A stretch of 64,000 nucleotides of DNA from Aspidapion aeneum (GCA_963576565.1 OY755039.1:74046771-74110770); one strand, 5' to 3'. Positions 10,830 to 23,078 are shown, counted from the first letter of the stretch. Translations and numbers: made by a program. The notes: generated from the letters alone by a model not told the origin.

Positions 10830-10961
10830 TGTGGTGTTTGGCGAAGAGACAACGACGGTATTAATTTTAGACAATACTTTATTTATTTCTTAACGTTTAG
10901 TTACATAATTCTTTATTCTTGAAAAGCGTCACAGATACCTTAACTACTTGGGAAACCGACT
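10830..10961 (-). repeat. 5' LTR of the Gypsy element, truncated
   Basis: The 132 bases from TGTGGTGTTTGG to ACCGACT match 5826-5957. The flank that follows (ACCATAGAG) has no counterpart in the left LTR, and the element ends show no matching target-site duplication, so the outer part of this LTR was lost. Confidence 0.65.
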
Positions 10962-13357
10962 ACCATAGAGAAAATAATAAAAGAGTGCTTAATTCTATGG
11001 TTCAAAAGCGGCAACAAGTTTACGCTAGCGCCACCCTTGGCTACTGGAAGAATTAAGAATGCGCGGGCGGGCTCGGCGGGCTTTTTAAATAGATTTTTTT
11101 CTTAGTAAAGCTGCTATTTTTGAGGTAATGCTAATTTCATGTATACGAAAAGAATTTGGATATCAAAAATATATTAATTTTAGTCATGTCAACCTGTAAG
11201 ATATCAAAACTTTTTCCGCATACGTAAAAATTTGCATGACCTCAAAAATGTAATACTTAAATAAAAAACAATGTTTTATAAAAAACATAATATTTATTTT
11301 TTTAAAAATGAGAACTGTTTTAGAAAAACCTAAAAATATTTAACAAATATAATGTTTTTTCTTAAATGTATAAACTAAGTATTTATATTACAAAAAACTG
11401 TGGATTTTTAGAAAACTTAAAAATAGTTAAACATCACCTAATAATCCTTAATAAAACCAATATTTAAAAAAAATAAGAACACACTTTTACAGTCTTCAAT
11501 TTTCTAATTTCTAGGTTCATGTGGAATTGCTCAAATGTTGTAATGTAATTTTCATATATTCTTCACAAAATCCATTTTTTAGTTTTTTAATAATAAAGGT
11601 GGCCACATAATGATGTTATCCCATTGTTGATTGTTGCATTGGATGACTAAAAACCAAAAAAAAACTGCCAAGGGACTCATAATAGTAGGTATTTTATACA
11701 GGTGTTTTTTGTTTGCTTTTTATTTATAACTCGTGCAGTTTGTGAGATATTTAGCTCAAATCTGGAACATGTATTTTGTTACAAGGCATACATCATTAAG
11801 CATTCAAATATTAGAAAAAAACTACAGGGTGATAATTTTTCCGCGGTTATGCCCCCTTTTTTTCCCCAGAACTTTTTTGCAGTAAGTCACTGGCAGATTC
11901 AAAAATGTAAAATTAATTCGTTATTTTATTCAGAAATTTTTTGATCTGCAATATTTTTATCTCTAAACATTTTTCAGAAAAAAAAACAAAATAAAATAAC
12001 TTGTATCTTCAATTGCTATTTAGAAATTACATAAAACTAAAATAATGCAGGGTACAAATTTTCCTTTTTTGTCTTTTCTTGGAAACAGTTAGAATTATAA
12101 AAAATTGCAGAAGATCAAAAAGTTTCTGAGTAAAACAAAGAATCTATTTGAATCTACCATTGGCTTACTGCAAAAAAGTTCTAGGGGAAAAGGGGGCATG
12201 ATTCCTGAAAAAATATCACCCTGTAGTTTTTTCCTGATACTTGGCAAGCTTAATGATGTATGCCTTGCAGCTAAACACACGTTCCAAATTTGAGCAAAAC
12301 ATCGCAAAAGCATTTGCGGAACCATGTTTTTTAGTTTTTTTTTCTGAAAATCCCTAAAAAAATAATTTTTCTTTCTCATTTCTTTTCTGAACATGGGCGT
12401 CGCTAAGGGGGGATGGGAAGGAGTCCCTCCCCAAAATATTAAATTTTAGCAAAAGTAGAAAATCACAAATAAAATTTTAGGTAGAAAGATTTTTGGAGGC
12501 AAAAATAAAAAAAAAAAATGAGTAAGGACCCTTTTTTCTGTTATTAACTTTTACTCTGTAAAACCAAAAAAAATTGAGTAAACAGTTTTTGGACAAAAAC
12601 TAAACAAAAATTGGGTGGTAACATTTCTTTTTTGGTAATCTAAAATTAAAAAAAAAATTATTAGTTAGTCGACTCTGTCTGAAATATGTGTTTATATGTA
12701 ATATAATTTCAGGGGCTAACCAAATTTTTAAGGGGGAGCTTAGCTCTTGAAGCACTGCTCTAAGTACACTTTGGGCCTATTTTTAAATTATGTAGTTGAC
12801 CCACCTCCCCCCTCTGTACAGAATTTTCAAGAAACAAAATACATTAAAAAAAAGTTATGTGTAATACAAGGCCAAACCCTGCTCCCCCTTTGATCATTAC
12901 TTTTGAACATATAATTATATGTTAAATGGCATTATGTATTTTAGGAATAGGCCCTAGTATGGGTGTGGAAAGAGACAAAACTTATTAACCAATATTTCTC
13001 TATTACTTACCTAAATGAAAAAACATTTGCAACCAAGCAGTGTGTACTTAATGTGATGTAATGATCCATACAAATCCATAATGTTTGTGTACCTAAAATG
13101 TAAAAGCAATAGCTAGAATTATGTTCAAACACTTGGGTGCACTACTGACTAAAATATCTACTAAAACTAAAAATGGAAAATGCTGAAAAGGCAATACATA
13201 AATAATAATAAAATTATATGGACAATGACCCATAAGAAGGTGCAGATCTACGGGAGGGGAAATTCCCCCCCCCAAATCTCAAACTATATTAAGTTTTTAC
13301 ATACAGAATACACATCCTGGTCACTATGCAAAACAGTTTTATGCAATATTCATTATG
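10962..13357. other. AT-rich intergenic DNA
   Basis: No supported coding sequence. It starts with a small hairpin (CCATAGA...TCTATGG, about 10963-11000) and contains the diverged inverted repeat listed separately. ORFs at 11702-11944 and 12095-12394 are the two arms of that repeat. Confidence 0.5.
11730..12395. repeat. Diverged inverted repeat
   Basis: The stretch around 11735-11865 (with AAAACTACAGGGTGATA) reappears in reverse complement at about 12190-12300 (with TATCACCCTGTAGTTTTT). Both arms also share a GCATACATCATTAAGC-like segment. The arms are imperfect, with AT-rich sequence between. Confidence 0.6.
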
Positions 13358-13361
13358 ATAT

Positions 13362-14173
13362 TGTCAGGAATGCAAATAACCCCTGACTGTGGCACTGTAC
13401 GAAACCATCTTGGAAAAGCGACAAACACAATTATGGTTCTGTTGAGATAAGAAAGTGGTTCCGCCTCCCTCCAAAACAGAAAACATTTGGTTGCCGCCCA
13501 CTACACAGCAGATGGTTATGGCGAGAAAAACTATTGAAAAGTCTAGAGTGGGAGTCGTAATGGTTGAGCGTGGGGATACAGCAAGTAGCGAGAGGGTTTT
13601 CCCTTTAAAGTGATTGGACATGGAAAAACTGTGAGATAAGAAAATGTTGTCTATAAAATGTATTTTATCTCTGTTTTCGTATAGGTTTACTTGTTTAGCT
13701 CATTAGCTAGAATGTAAAGTAAATTTTAGGATTATCAGCAACGCCACTGACTTGGTTCCTCCAAGCTCTTCAAAGAGGGGATAATGGATTATTTAGGTCA
13801 AACCTACCGTTTATAAAAACCCAAACTTTGAGAAAACAAGTTGGTAGTCACATTCTAAGTTTTGTTGAACTTAACTAAAACCTCTAAAAGTAATTGTCAC
13901 TAAAGAAACATAAGATTTTTATATTTAAATAATATTTTGCAGTTTGTTATTATGGTAAGTTAAAGTTTTTATTTTAATATTTTGGGTCTTGCTCGTTTTA
14001 TAGGTCATAAGAAAAGTCTTGTAACAATTTGCGAATTGCAACAGAGTTTTATTTTGTATTCATTAAAGTTTGTAACGTTTTTAAAACTGTTTCATATTTA
14101 TTTTATTCACATAAGAGATCTACTACGGTACCCTCGTTTAGGGGTTCGATTTAAAATAAAATCCTACCCGACA
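13362..14173 (+). repeat. 5' LTR (812 bp) of the gag-only element
   Basis: The LTR starts TGTCAGGAATGC and ends CTACCCGACA. It contains two TATA-like sequences (13652-13658 and about 13812). The minus-strand ORF at 13364-13621 recurs identically in the 3' LTR and is considered incidental. Confidence 0.9.
13652..13658 (+). promoter_or_regulatory. Candidate TATA box in the 5' LTR
   Basis: TATAAAA lies in GTCTATAAAATG, 290 bases into the LTR. A second candidate, TATAAAAACC, lies at about 13812. Either could start the element RNA; which one is used is not decidable from sequence. Confidence 0.35.
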
Positions 14174-14540
14174 AGTTGGTGGAGGCTTGAGGCTTGTGTG
14201 AATAAAAACTTGCAAATAATTTTGTAAAATTTACTTTTTTTAAATAATTTTTTCTTTAAAAATTTATAATTTTTTGGGTAATAATTATTTGTTTATCAAT
14301 TTATTTTTAATTATTTAGTATTTATCAATTTATTTTGTATTGTATTTATTCTTAAACGAATGTTAAAACTATAAGACAAGCAAACCCTATAACGAATTTC
14401 GACCAGGTAAAACTGAACTTCTTCAAAACTTGGAGGGCCCAAAGTTGTGCTACCCCCTGGTCTGAATTCTATTTTTTTATTTTTTAGTAATATATCCCAA
14501 GGTTAGAGGTTTTTTTTATTAAAGAGCTCTGTACTTAAAA

Positions 14541-15113
14541 ATGTCGAATACTACAATTTCTGATATAAAAAATGAGACCGGGACGCCGGAAAAGCCAAAG
14601 TTTGTATCCCCAAATTTATTTGATCCCTCCTCAGAGATAAATGCTCGTGATTTTTTGAGGCATTTCGAAAGATGTGCGGTCCAAAATTCTTGGACAGAGA
14701 AAGAAAAACTAATGTATTTTGGCACGTATTTAGTAAATGTGGCATTTACTTGGTTTCAAAAATATAAAGAAAAGGCAGAAAATCCAAATAAAAAATGGAA
14801 AGATGTATCCGGCGATTTTTTAGAAAAATTTGGAACAGTTTTTTACAAACGTGAATTAAAAATTTGTTTATTAAATACAAAGCAAAAAGAGAATGAAGAT
14901 ATTAAAAAATATTATTTTCGATTAACAAATATTTGTGACGAATATGATGAATCTATGACATTTTCTAATTTTTTGGAATATTTTGAAAGTGGTTTGCATA
15001 ATGATATACTCACAAGTTATTATATTTTACGAAAAGAACCTCCGACAGATCCAGACGATCTTTTAAAGTTAATAAATCACTTGAGTTCAATCCAAAGTTT
15101 AATAGCACATTAG
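14541..15113 (+). CDS. Gag capsid-like protein of the gag-only LTR element
   Basis: The ATG at 14541 lies 368 bases after the 5' LTR and opens a 190-codon frame ending TAG. The protein resembles the Retrotrans_gag (capsid) family: DFLRHFERCAVQNSWTEKEK, then VAFTWFQKY, then NEDIKKYYFRLTNICDEYDE and YFESGLHNDILTSYY are in the family order. It would assemble the particle. No zinc knuckle follows and the frame closes with a stop, so neither RNA-binding finger nor protease is encoded. The frame is intact, which with the near-identical LTRs suggests the gag is still constrained or the insertion is young. The minus-strand ORFs here are shadows. Confidence 0.85.
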   Translation: MSNTTISDIKNETGTPEKPKFVSPNLFDPSSEINARDFLRHFERCAVQNSWTEKEKLMYFGTYLVNVAFTWFQKYKEKAENPNKKWKDVSGDFLEKFGTVFYKRELKICLLNTKQKENEDIKKYYFRLTNICDEYDESMTFSNFLEYFESGLHNDILTSYYILRKEPPTDPDDLLKLINHLSSIQSLIAH

Positions 15114-18100
15114 ATATTAAGTTCTGGTTAATTTTTTAAAGTTCGTACAACAGGAACTTTTTTTATATAAATTAGTAGTATATATTTATAATTTATAAAG
15201 GTATCAAACAGACACTAAAATTTTTAATCTGTTGAATTCTATTTTATTTTTTCTGTAAATTAAGGTAACTATTTTTTTAAATTATCTGAGGTAAAATTTT
15301 CGATTGCAATACATTGATTAATTCTATTTTAGTATTTTTTAAGATGGGCTTTATCGTTATCATGTTGAAAAATAAGCACGCATCTCTTACTTAAATTTCG
15401 AAAATCCAAGAACTGTAAAACACCAAAGTTGAATTACTCTTTGTAAAAATTTAAAAAAGTAAAAAAAAAAATATATATTTTTTAATATTTAGAAGCGAAT
15501 GTAAGCACATTAAAAAAAAAATAAATTGGTACAGAAACACTTAAATTTATACTTTTTTTTATGCAAAACACCCACTTCTAACTTTGACATTCAGTAAGAC
15601 AATATTTCGAAAATACGAAAAAAGTATATTTTAAACAACAAAATTGGTATTGGAATGAAAAGGAAAAAATAAGATTTGTCAGTTTATGAAAAACCAAGTA
15701 CAAGTTAAGATTTCATATTATGTTTTTGTTAGCCACAAAAGACCCGCTTGAGGTCGCATTGGAAAGGCTCTCGATAGCCACTTGAATAAATTAGACTTTC
15801 GTGTTCTAATAATTAAAATAGTGCCAAAATAAGAAGTTTTAACGCAATTAATTATGCTTCCGTGAAATAAGCCACACAGATGGAGTTAAATAAAGTGAAT
15901 AGTGATTTTTTTTTCAAAACAGTAAAGAATGAACCAAAGTTATTAAGGAATTGCAGCGCCGCAGGCAATACAATTCTTAAAAAACTGAAATAAAATTTTA
16001 TTTTTAAAAAATTGTTTTTTGTTTTTAAATTATTGAAAATAAATCTTGAAAAATAAATTAAGGATGAATTTGTGAGAAATTGGTGAATTACACAACATAA
16101 CCTTAAATTCGATTAGTAAAACTTTGTTTTTAATTAGCGCACGGAAAAAGTTTTGGAAAAAACTTATATAAAAATAGAATAGCCATATCGCTATATTTTT
16201 TAAACAATTTTTTCTGTTAATGTACTAAACATTTTAGGTATAAAAAGCGATTTCGTGGAAAATCACAGAATGTTTTTCTTGTTTTAAAATCTGGACATAA
16301 AAAAAAGTCACGGTTTTTAGTGACAAGGATAGAAAATATCGGCAAAATATTTATACAGGGCAAATTTATAACATATGCAGAAGACCAAGTTAGAAATTTT
16401 ATTTTATTTTAAAAAAAGATTAAATCAGTCAGTCGGAATTTAAAATTTCAGACTATTAAAAATGTTAAGAGCTTTGAACGTCAATTTTTTAAGTCAGTTA
16501 AAGTCGCAACAAGAAAGGAAGGTAAAAACATGTTGTAAATTTAATTTTTTTTTCATAAATATTGCTTAGTGTTGGCAAGAATCGACAATAAAAAGATAAA
16601 ATAAGTTATATATTTTTATGCATAAAAACTATTTTAATATTTTTTCCTACAAAAAATAACATAAAAACGACTTACATCGGTATCTCCAAGAAAAAATTAA
16701 TTCTTTCGATGGATGATGCATACAGGATTCAAGTGTAATGTACAACTTCAACATAATGTTTATCCACTTATTTTCACAATTTTTTTTAAATATTTTTAAA
16801 TTTATTTTAGCATAAACACAGATACTAATATAATTTTTTTCCTTAGGTTGACACGTTTTACAATTTTGGAGATTACACACATTACACATACATAAATTAC
16901 CGAGCAGAACGATTTACGTTTTATTTTATTTTTTTCAATAACCGTCACGACGTTACCGACCTTTGATGCCAACTTTTTGGCAGAACACACGTTATAATTT
17001 AACATCTGGAAGGACGAAAAGCGATTAAAACATACTTATAACTTACACAAGTACCACAGAACACGCAACAAATGGGTAACCTGTGCAAGTAGGGACTTTT
17101 AAAGGAACAACGAAATACAGAGCGAGTGAAAAAAATTAGTAATTAAAAAAAAAATATATGTTTTTTGATATTTTCTGAAAAACTTAAAGCTAAATATACA
17201 AAAACAGTAAGATTTAAAAGGGTACGTTTTGCGCATGCCCCAATAGGACATATCTCTTAGCAATAAAAAAAAAACAACATTTTTGTTAGTGCTACTGTAC
17301 ATTATTTGGCATACTAGTATGAGCAATGGCCAGTGTTCAAATTGGTTAGCTGAACTAAATAAGCACGCAATGACCCTTCAGCTTCACTCGTAGCTGAGAA
17401 AGCGAACAACTAATCAGTTTGCACAAAAAGTTTAACTGTTTTATATAAAATTTAATATTTAGCATAAATTTAGTCTCAAAAGATCTTTTGGCATTTAAAT
17501 AAATTTTACTAAAAAGAAAAATAACTTTTATTTTTATTTCTCGAGAAACGGGCTAAGCATATTTTCAAAGCCACTAAAACAGGATTATTGTTCCAATGTC
17601 AAAATTAAGACATTATATTAAAAATTCAAATACCACATAAAAAACTGTGCAGATTTTTTAATATATAATATTAGCTCAAAAGATTAACCTAAAGCTATTT
17701 AGCTCAACTGTCAGCTTTATTAACCAAAAAGTTAATTTTTGTTGAAAATTAAAAAGTATTTATACTAAGATTTTTTTTAATTATTAAAGATATTACAATA
17801 CCTATTTTCTTAATAAATAACATTTTTTTTAACAACATGTAATATTTCCTGAGACTCCCTGTATTTTTTAAGAGTAATTAAACAAAAAATGCTAAATTTG
17901 CAGTTTGATATACATATACAGATTGAGTTTCGTTCTTATCTTAATGACTTCTATAGAAGTACTCACAGAACAACAGAGCTTATTGTTTATTTATAAAAAG
18001 ATAATTTCATTGAGTTGTATAACGCCCTAAAAGGGCGTTAGAGACGGAAAGACAAGGCATTTTTTATTGACCCTATCCAATTTGGTTCCTATGGTCGGGT

Positions 18101-19315
18101 ATTTCTTTTACAATAAAAACAGAGATAGACATTATTGAACATGTGAAACGGACAAAGATAGGGTGATTTTGCATGCTAATAATACCCTAGATAATATAAG
18201 GGTACTTTTATCTCTTTCACACTGACGGCATAAGTGCGACAGAAAAGCAGCTGGCTACCTTTAATCCACCTGCCGTATTTTGAGTGATTCTACCTGTTAG
18301 TCCGTGTATACAGGGAAAACTGATAGACAATGTTGTCTAAGTACGGAAATGATTTTTTTTTAATTTTGTGCGGGAATATTACAAAAAGAAATCTTAAAAC
18401 GTTTAAAAACAAGTTTAGAAGTAACTATTTGAGTTTAAACATGGTCCAAAATTGTTTTTTGTGCAAAAGAAGAAAAAAAATCCATAAAAAAACAACATTT
18501 CATGGGTAAGTCGTCTTGACAGATAGTTTTTCCTAAAACACGAGAAAGTTCAGTAGCGTCACGATAGATAGTTTTTTCTGCGACCGTGCGATTTTACCCT
18601 CACACATTTTGATTCAGAAAGTGTCACTTTTCTTTGCATTGCATGAAAATTAACAAAAAATATTTGATTTTCTTAAAAATGATTTCTTTTTAAATTCTTA
18701 CATACCGATTTTTATCCAGTTGTTTTTGTTTTTTCGAACCAAACTTTTGACATGTCACGGTCGAGTTTCATACATCTTGATGAATTGTTACACACACTGA
18801 TCTATGTTTTTATAAATTTCGATAAATTTAATGTTTTTTGCGGACTTTACAGTAATTTTAAGTTAAATTTTGGTCTTTTATCGCGAAAGTATATATTTAT
18901 TATTATATGACCACCGCGACCGGTCTACAGGCCGGTATCATATGTTTATGTCCTTCTAATGTCATTTGACTATCATGCTGTCTTACTTAATAAGGTCACT
19001 TAGTTTAATTAATAATTTTGTTCTACATAATATAAAAGAAGAATAGAAACCAACAAAAAATTTGTGACACTTCGATTACCCATTTTCTTTGATTGCGATG
19101 GATTAGGGTGACCAGATTACGGTTTATTAGGGTGCCCAGAGTGCGCAAAAAAAGATTTTGAAAAATTTCCCTAAAAAAATTGAAGACCAAACACTCACTC
19201 GCCACTCAATGTTTATGGTCGCATACACTAATCCTAACTCGATTTCCGACGATTATGGACAATGGTTACCCCCTGGACATAAACCTAACAACTTTTACTA
19301 TATTTATTAACAATA
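15114..19315 (+). other. Non-coding AT-rich cargo of the gag-only element
   Basis: About 4.2 kb in the place where pol would be, with no RT, protease or integrase motif in any frame I could read. A short perfect hairpin AACGCCCT/AGGGCGTT lies at 18021-18039. The listed ORFs are short and have no family resemblance. Confidence 0.6.
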
Positions 19316-19660
19316 GGTAGGTTAGGTTTGGTTAGGTTGGGTTAGGTTGGGTTAGGTTGGGCTGGGTTGGGTTAGGTTGGGTTAGGTTGGGTTAGGTTTG
19401 GTTAGGTTGGGTTAGCTTGGGTTAGCTTGGGTTAGGTTGGGCTGGGTTGGGTTAGGTTGGGTTAGGTTGGGTTAGGTTGGGTTAGGTTGGGTTAGGTTGG
19501 GTTAGGTTGGGTTAGGTTGGGTTAGGTTGGGTTAGGTTGGGTTAGGTTGGGTTGGGCTGGGTTGGGTTAGGTTGGGTTAGGTTGGGTTAGGTTGGTTAGG
19601 TTGGGTTAGGTTGGGTTAGGTTGGGTTAGGTTGGGTTAGGTTATGTTAGGTTGGTTCAGT
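19316..19660 (+). repeat. Decamer tandem array (TTAGGTTGGG)n
   Basis: About 30 units with variants such as TTAGCTTGGG and GCTGGGTTGGG. It decays to the right into TTCGGTTCGGTT-like sequence up to about 19830. The unit contains the arthropod telomeric pentamer TTAGG but alternates with TTGGG, so it is interstitial and not a telomere proper. Confidence 0.85.
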
Positions 19661-20314
19661 TTGAGTATGTTCGGTTAGGTTCCGCTAGGATTGTTTAGGT
19701 TAGGTTTAGCTATATTCGGTTAGGTTCGGTTCAGTTTAAGCAAATCGAACCGAACCAAACCGAACCGTTAGATTCGGTTTGATTTGGTTCATTTCGATAC
19801 GGATGGGTTCAGTTTGCTTTTGTTCAGTTAGACCTTCGATAAATTTTAAAAAAGTAAATAATTATTAATTTTTAGTGTTTTAAGGAATAAAAATTGATAT
19901 AATGTTCAATTAAACTAATTTTTATTTGTAAAAATGTAGGAATCATAATTTTCTTGATTTTGTTTTGAATTTCATGCTTTTTTAAAAATTGTGCATTTTC
20001 ATAAAAGGACCAAAAAAACTGACCCGATTTGGATCAGTGACCTTAGTTATTTCAAGTTTTTGTTGACAGCTGATAGACGTCAGGGACCGTTTTGTTTCAG
20101 TTTGAAATGAGAAAATGCTTCTTTTGTAGCAATTTGTATGGGTTTTAATGGGGTTTTAAGAATGTTTCAATTTCAATTTTTTTAACAAAATCAACGATAG
20201 TCCGCAATTTTTGTTTTAGAAATCACTATAAAATGGTCTAAAATTATCATTTTTCAAAAAACTTCGTAGTTTTAAGAAAGGTGGTAAAACGTACCAGACC
20301 CCTAAAATGTGTTG

Positions 20315-20738
20315 CAGTCTAGGACAACTGGGCGCCGCCAACTCGGCGCCACCAACTGGGCGGCAGGCCAACTGGGCGCCGGGCCAACTTGACGCCGAGC
20401 CAACTGGGCGCCGGACTAAAATATTTTTTCTTGATAAAATGTGCAGATGAAAAACAACCATAAAAAAATTAAAGTGGCGGATCCAAAATGGCGGACTTTC
20501 TTATTTATGCATCGATATGTATCGAATATGGAACTTGGCGGTGTTTCAAGTCGCAGAACACTACACCTACCAAATTTCAACACTCGACTTAATAGATGTT
20601 GAAAGTTTTGTATAAATAACATATTTATTTTGTTTTTATCTGCACATTTTATCGAAAAAAAAAATAGTCCGGCGCTGAGTTGGCCCGGCGCCCTGTTGGC
20701 GGCGCCGAGTTGGCCCGGCGCCCGGTTGTCCCATTTCG
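20315..20738. mobile_element. Small foldback element with GC-rich GGCGCC arrays at both ends
   Basis: The left end CAGTCTAGGACAACTGGGCG and the right end, read in reverse, CGAAATGGGACAACCGGGCG are inverted copies. Each continues through several GGCGCC(G/C)(A/G)GTTGG units and then a TTTTATC/GATAAAATGTGCAGAT stretch. The centre is 100 bases of unique sequence. The same termini delimit the large element at 33116-36108, so this is a short member of that family. No clear TSD is seen; its right part belongs to the block repeated at 1929-2661. Confidence 0.7.
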
Positions 20739-21269
20739 AATTGAAATTTTTAGTTCCGAAATTTCATCTGACTCGAGCATAACTTGTAGTCCACCCAAGA
20801 AAAGAAGAGTTGAAGAAGACCCTTGTTCAAAGAAAGAAAATATTTTACCTGGAAGGTACAACATTTGTAAAGTTCTAAGATGAAAACAATAATTTTAATA
20901 CATCCACTGCACTTAGCATGCTTAGAAATTCTTTTTACTCTTTTTTTTTACTGAAGAGAATTTTGTAAACACACACAAGTAAGTATTCATGAATTATTTA
21001 TTATTCAAACAGAAAATTGTTGATAAAAAAATTCTAGTGGAATTCAAAATTTTTATTTTGCGCCGCCACTGCCCTTTTTTATCCAAGACAAGCAAATAGA
21101 ATATTTTTGCGATGTTGCATGTTTCCGGACTCACCAAACCGAAATTCTATTTTCATCCCTATTTTGCTCATTAAATTCTTACTTGTATTTGGTCAATTGC
21201 GATAAAAGCTTGATATAATGGCAATTTTGGCCCATGCCGGGTCTACCCGTAGGGTATAGAAGTCAATGG
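20574..21269 (+). repeat. Dispersed repeat block, copy 2 (other copy 1929-2661)
   Basis: Aligned with copy 1 from CACCTACCAAATTTC to GTATAGAAGTCAATGG, with small indels. It starts inside the foldback and continues past its right end, so the duplicated unit is not the foldback itself. Confidence 0.75.
20754..20883 (+). pseudogene. Exon-like coding tail with a basic cluster, copy 2
   Basis: Same frame as 2141-2270, from a TTTTTAG acceptor-like sequence to the TGA at 20881-20883. It shows SPPKKRRVEEDP and the same final ILPGRYNICKVLR. The PPKKRRV cluster is closer to a classical monopartite nuclear localisation signal than in copy 1. Parent gene not recognised. Confidence 0.35.
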
Positions 21270-22266
21270 ATAATTTTATACTTTTGTCCCTGAATCTTTA
21301 AAGGAATTAAAAGATATAAAAATATATCCAATTGGCACATCTTAAGTAAAAAATATAGCTGCAGCGTAGGAAACTTGGATTTCTATAATATTTGGAAAAT
21401 TTGAGGAGATGTTATTTTATTGATTTTATGCATGCATGTTTGAATTTTGGCGGGGATACGATAATTTAAAACTTTGGAGATTTTTTTTTTGTTTCTTGCA
21501 AGAAGGTACATGATGAATATACAAGGTGAATATACCAAGTGAACATACAAGGTGGACTATTTTTTTCTTTCAAATACAAGGTGAAAAAATGAAACTAGCT
21601 ATATAGCGATAGCAAACGATTTTGAAAATTACCTACTTTAGGTAATGAGCGCGCATCATATAAAATATTTATTTGGTTAAATATGTGTATTAAATATTTT
21701 GAAAATATGAGAGAGATATAGAGATATTTTTCTTGGAAAATATAAATCACTTTTTGCTTATAATTTTGTGCAAATAAGCAACAAGTGATATTTGGAAAAT
21801 TAATTTTTAAATACTCTGTTGGCAAGACCCAAATTAATTATTTTGAAAAGGAATATTTGAATACTTTTATTATAGTTAATTTTGTATTCGTACTATTCAG
21901 GACATATTTATTTTAAACAAAATGTATTTTTTTTGCAAATGTAAATGATTTAATATTTTGATAATTTTATACTAAGTAATTTTATAATTAAACATAAAGA
22001 CATTTTTTTAAATATTGTAAAGACAACAACATTATCTCTCATATTTTGAAAACAATCATCGGTATAAGCTCAGAACTAATGCCTCACTTTTGTTACATGT
22101 CAATGGTGCACAACACACGAAAGCAGCCTAAAAACTCCCAGCATTTGATGTCAGTACCACAGTAAAGATGAATGGTTCGAAAGTTTGGTTATAGTCAAAT
22201 CCAAACAACCCTTAGACCATATAACGTCATGTCGTCGAGGTCGCCGACAAATTGGTGGGGGGCATA
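21270..22266 (+). other. AT-rich 3' part of the gag-only element, with polypurine tract
   Basis: No supported ORF. The last bases before the 3' LTR hold the purine run GGTGGGGGG (22254-22262), the expected plus-strand primer of an LTR element. Confidence 0.6.
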
Positions 22267-23078
22267 TGTCAGGAATGCAAATAACCCCTGACTGTGGCAC
22301 TGTACGAAACCATCTTGGAAAAGCGACAAACACAATTATGGTTCTGTTGAGATAAGAAAGTGGTTCCGCCTCCCTCCAAAATAGAAAACATTTGGTTGCC
22401 GCCCACTACACAGCAGATGGTTATGGCGAGAAAAACTATTGAAAAGTCTAGAGTGGGAGTCGTAATGGTTGAGCGCGGGGATACAGCAAGTAGCGAGAGG
22501 GTTTTCCCTTTAAAGTGATTGGACATGGAAAAACTGTGAGATAAGAAAATGTTGTCTATAAAATGTATTTTATCTCTGTTTTCGTTTAGGTTTACTTGTT
22601 TAGCTCATTAGCTAGAATGTAAAGTAAATTTTAGGATTATCAGCAACGCCACTGACTTGGTTCCTCCAAGCTCTTCAAAGAGGGGATAATGGATTATTTA
22701 GGTCAAACCTACCGTTTATAAAAACCCAAACTTTGAGAAAACAAGTTGGTAGTCACATTCTAAGTTTTGTTGAACTTAACTAAAACCTCTAAAAGTAATT
22801 GTCACTAAAGAAACATAAGATTTTTATATTTAAATAATATTTTGCAGTTTGTTATTATGGTAAGTTAAAGTTTTTATTTTAATATTTTGGGTCTTGTTCG
22901 TTTTATAGGTCATAAGAAAAGTCTTGTAACAATTTGCGAATTGCAACAGAGTTTTATTTTGTATTCATTAAAGTTTGTAACGTTTTTAAAACTGTTTCAT
23001 ATTTATTTTATTCACATAAGAGATCTACTACGGTACCCTCGTTTAGGGGTTCGATTTAAAATAAAATCCTACCCGACA
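22267..23078 (+). repeat. 3' LTR (812 bp) of the gag-only element
   Basis: Same length and ends as 13362-14173. Differences noticed include C/T in CCAAAA(C/T)AGAAAAC, T/C in GAGCG(T/C)GGGG, A/T in TTTCGT(A/T)TAGG and C/T in GTCTTG(C/T)TCG. It is followed by the TSD ATAT. Confidence 0.9.

Larger units (their letters stand above)
5826..10961 (-). mobile_element. Degenerate Ty3/Gypsy retrotransposon (gag, protease, partial RT, RNase H, integrase)
   Basis: The two ends share 132 identical-length bases starting TGTGGTGTTTGG (5826 and 10830), which are LTR sequences of a minus-strand element. Next to the right LTR the minus strand reads TTTGGCGACGAGGATTC, a typical Gypsy primer site. Coding order on the minus strand is gag, zinc knuckle, protease, RT start, RNase H, integrase, which is Gypsy order. 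The right LTR stops abruptly at 10961, whereas the left one seems to continue, so the 5' end is truncated. Several frameshifts and an internal RT deletion make it non-autonomous. Confidence 0.85.
13362..23078 (+). mobile_element. 9.7-kb gag-only (non-autonomous) LTR retrotransposon with both LTRs and TSD
   Basis: Two direct repeats of exactly 812 bp (13362-14173 and 22267-23078), each beginning TGTC and ending GACA, are flanked outside by the same four bases ATAT (13358-13361 and 23079-23082). A primer-site-like TGGTGGAGGC lies two to three bases after the 5' LTR, and a purine tract GGTGGGGGG (22254-22262) precedes the 3' LTR. The only coding sequence is a 190-residue gag. The other 7 kb have no pol and hold AT-rich DNA, a decamer array and a nested foldback. 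I saw only about four substitutions between the LTRs, so insertion was recent and pol must have come from elsewhere. Confidence 0.88.

Noticed and set aside
18021..18039. Perfect hairpin AACGCCCT/AGGGCGTT as a terminator
   Set aside because: No gene context and no T run; eukaryotic setting makes a rho-independent terminator meaningless.
19316..19660. Telomere
   Set aside because: The array has a decamer unit, is short and interstitial, and sits inside an LTR element.
13364..22526. Identical 85-codon minus-strand ORFs at 13364-13621 and 22269-22526
   Set aside because: They are inside the two LTRs of one element, so identity is explained by LTR duplication.
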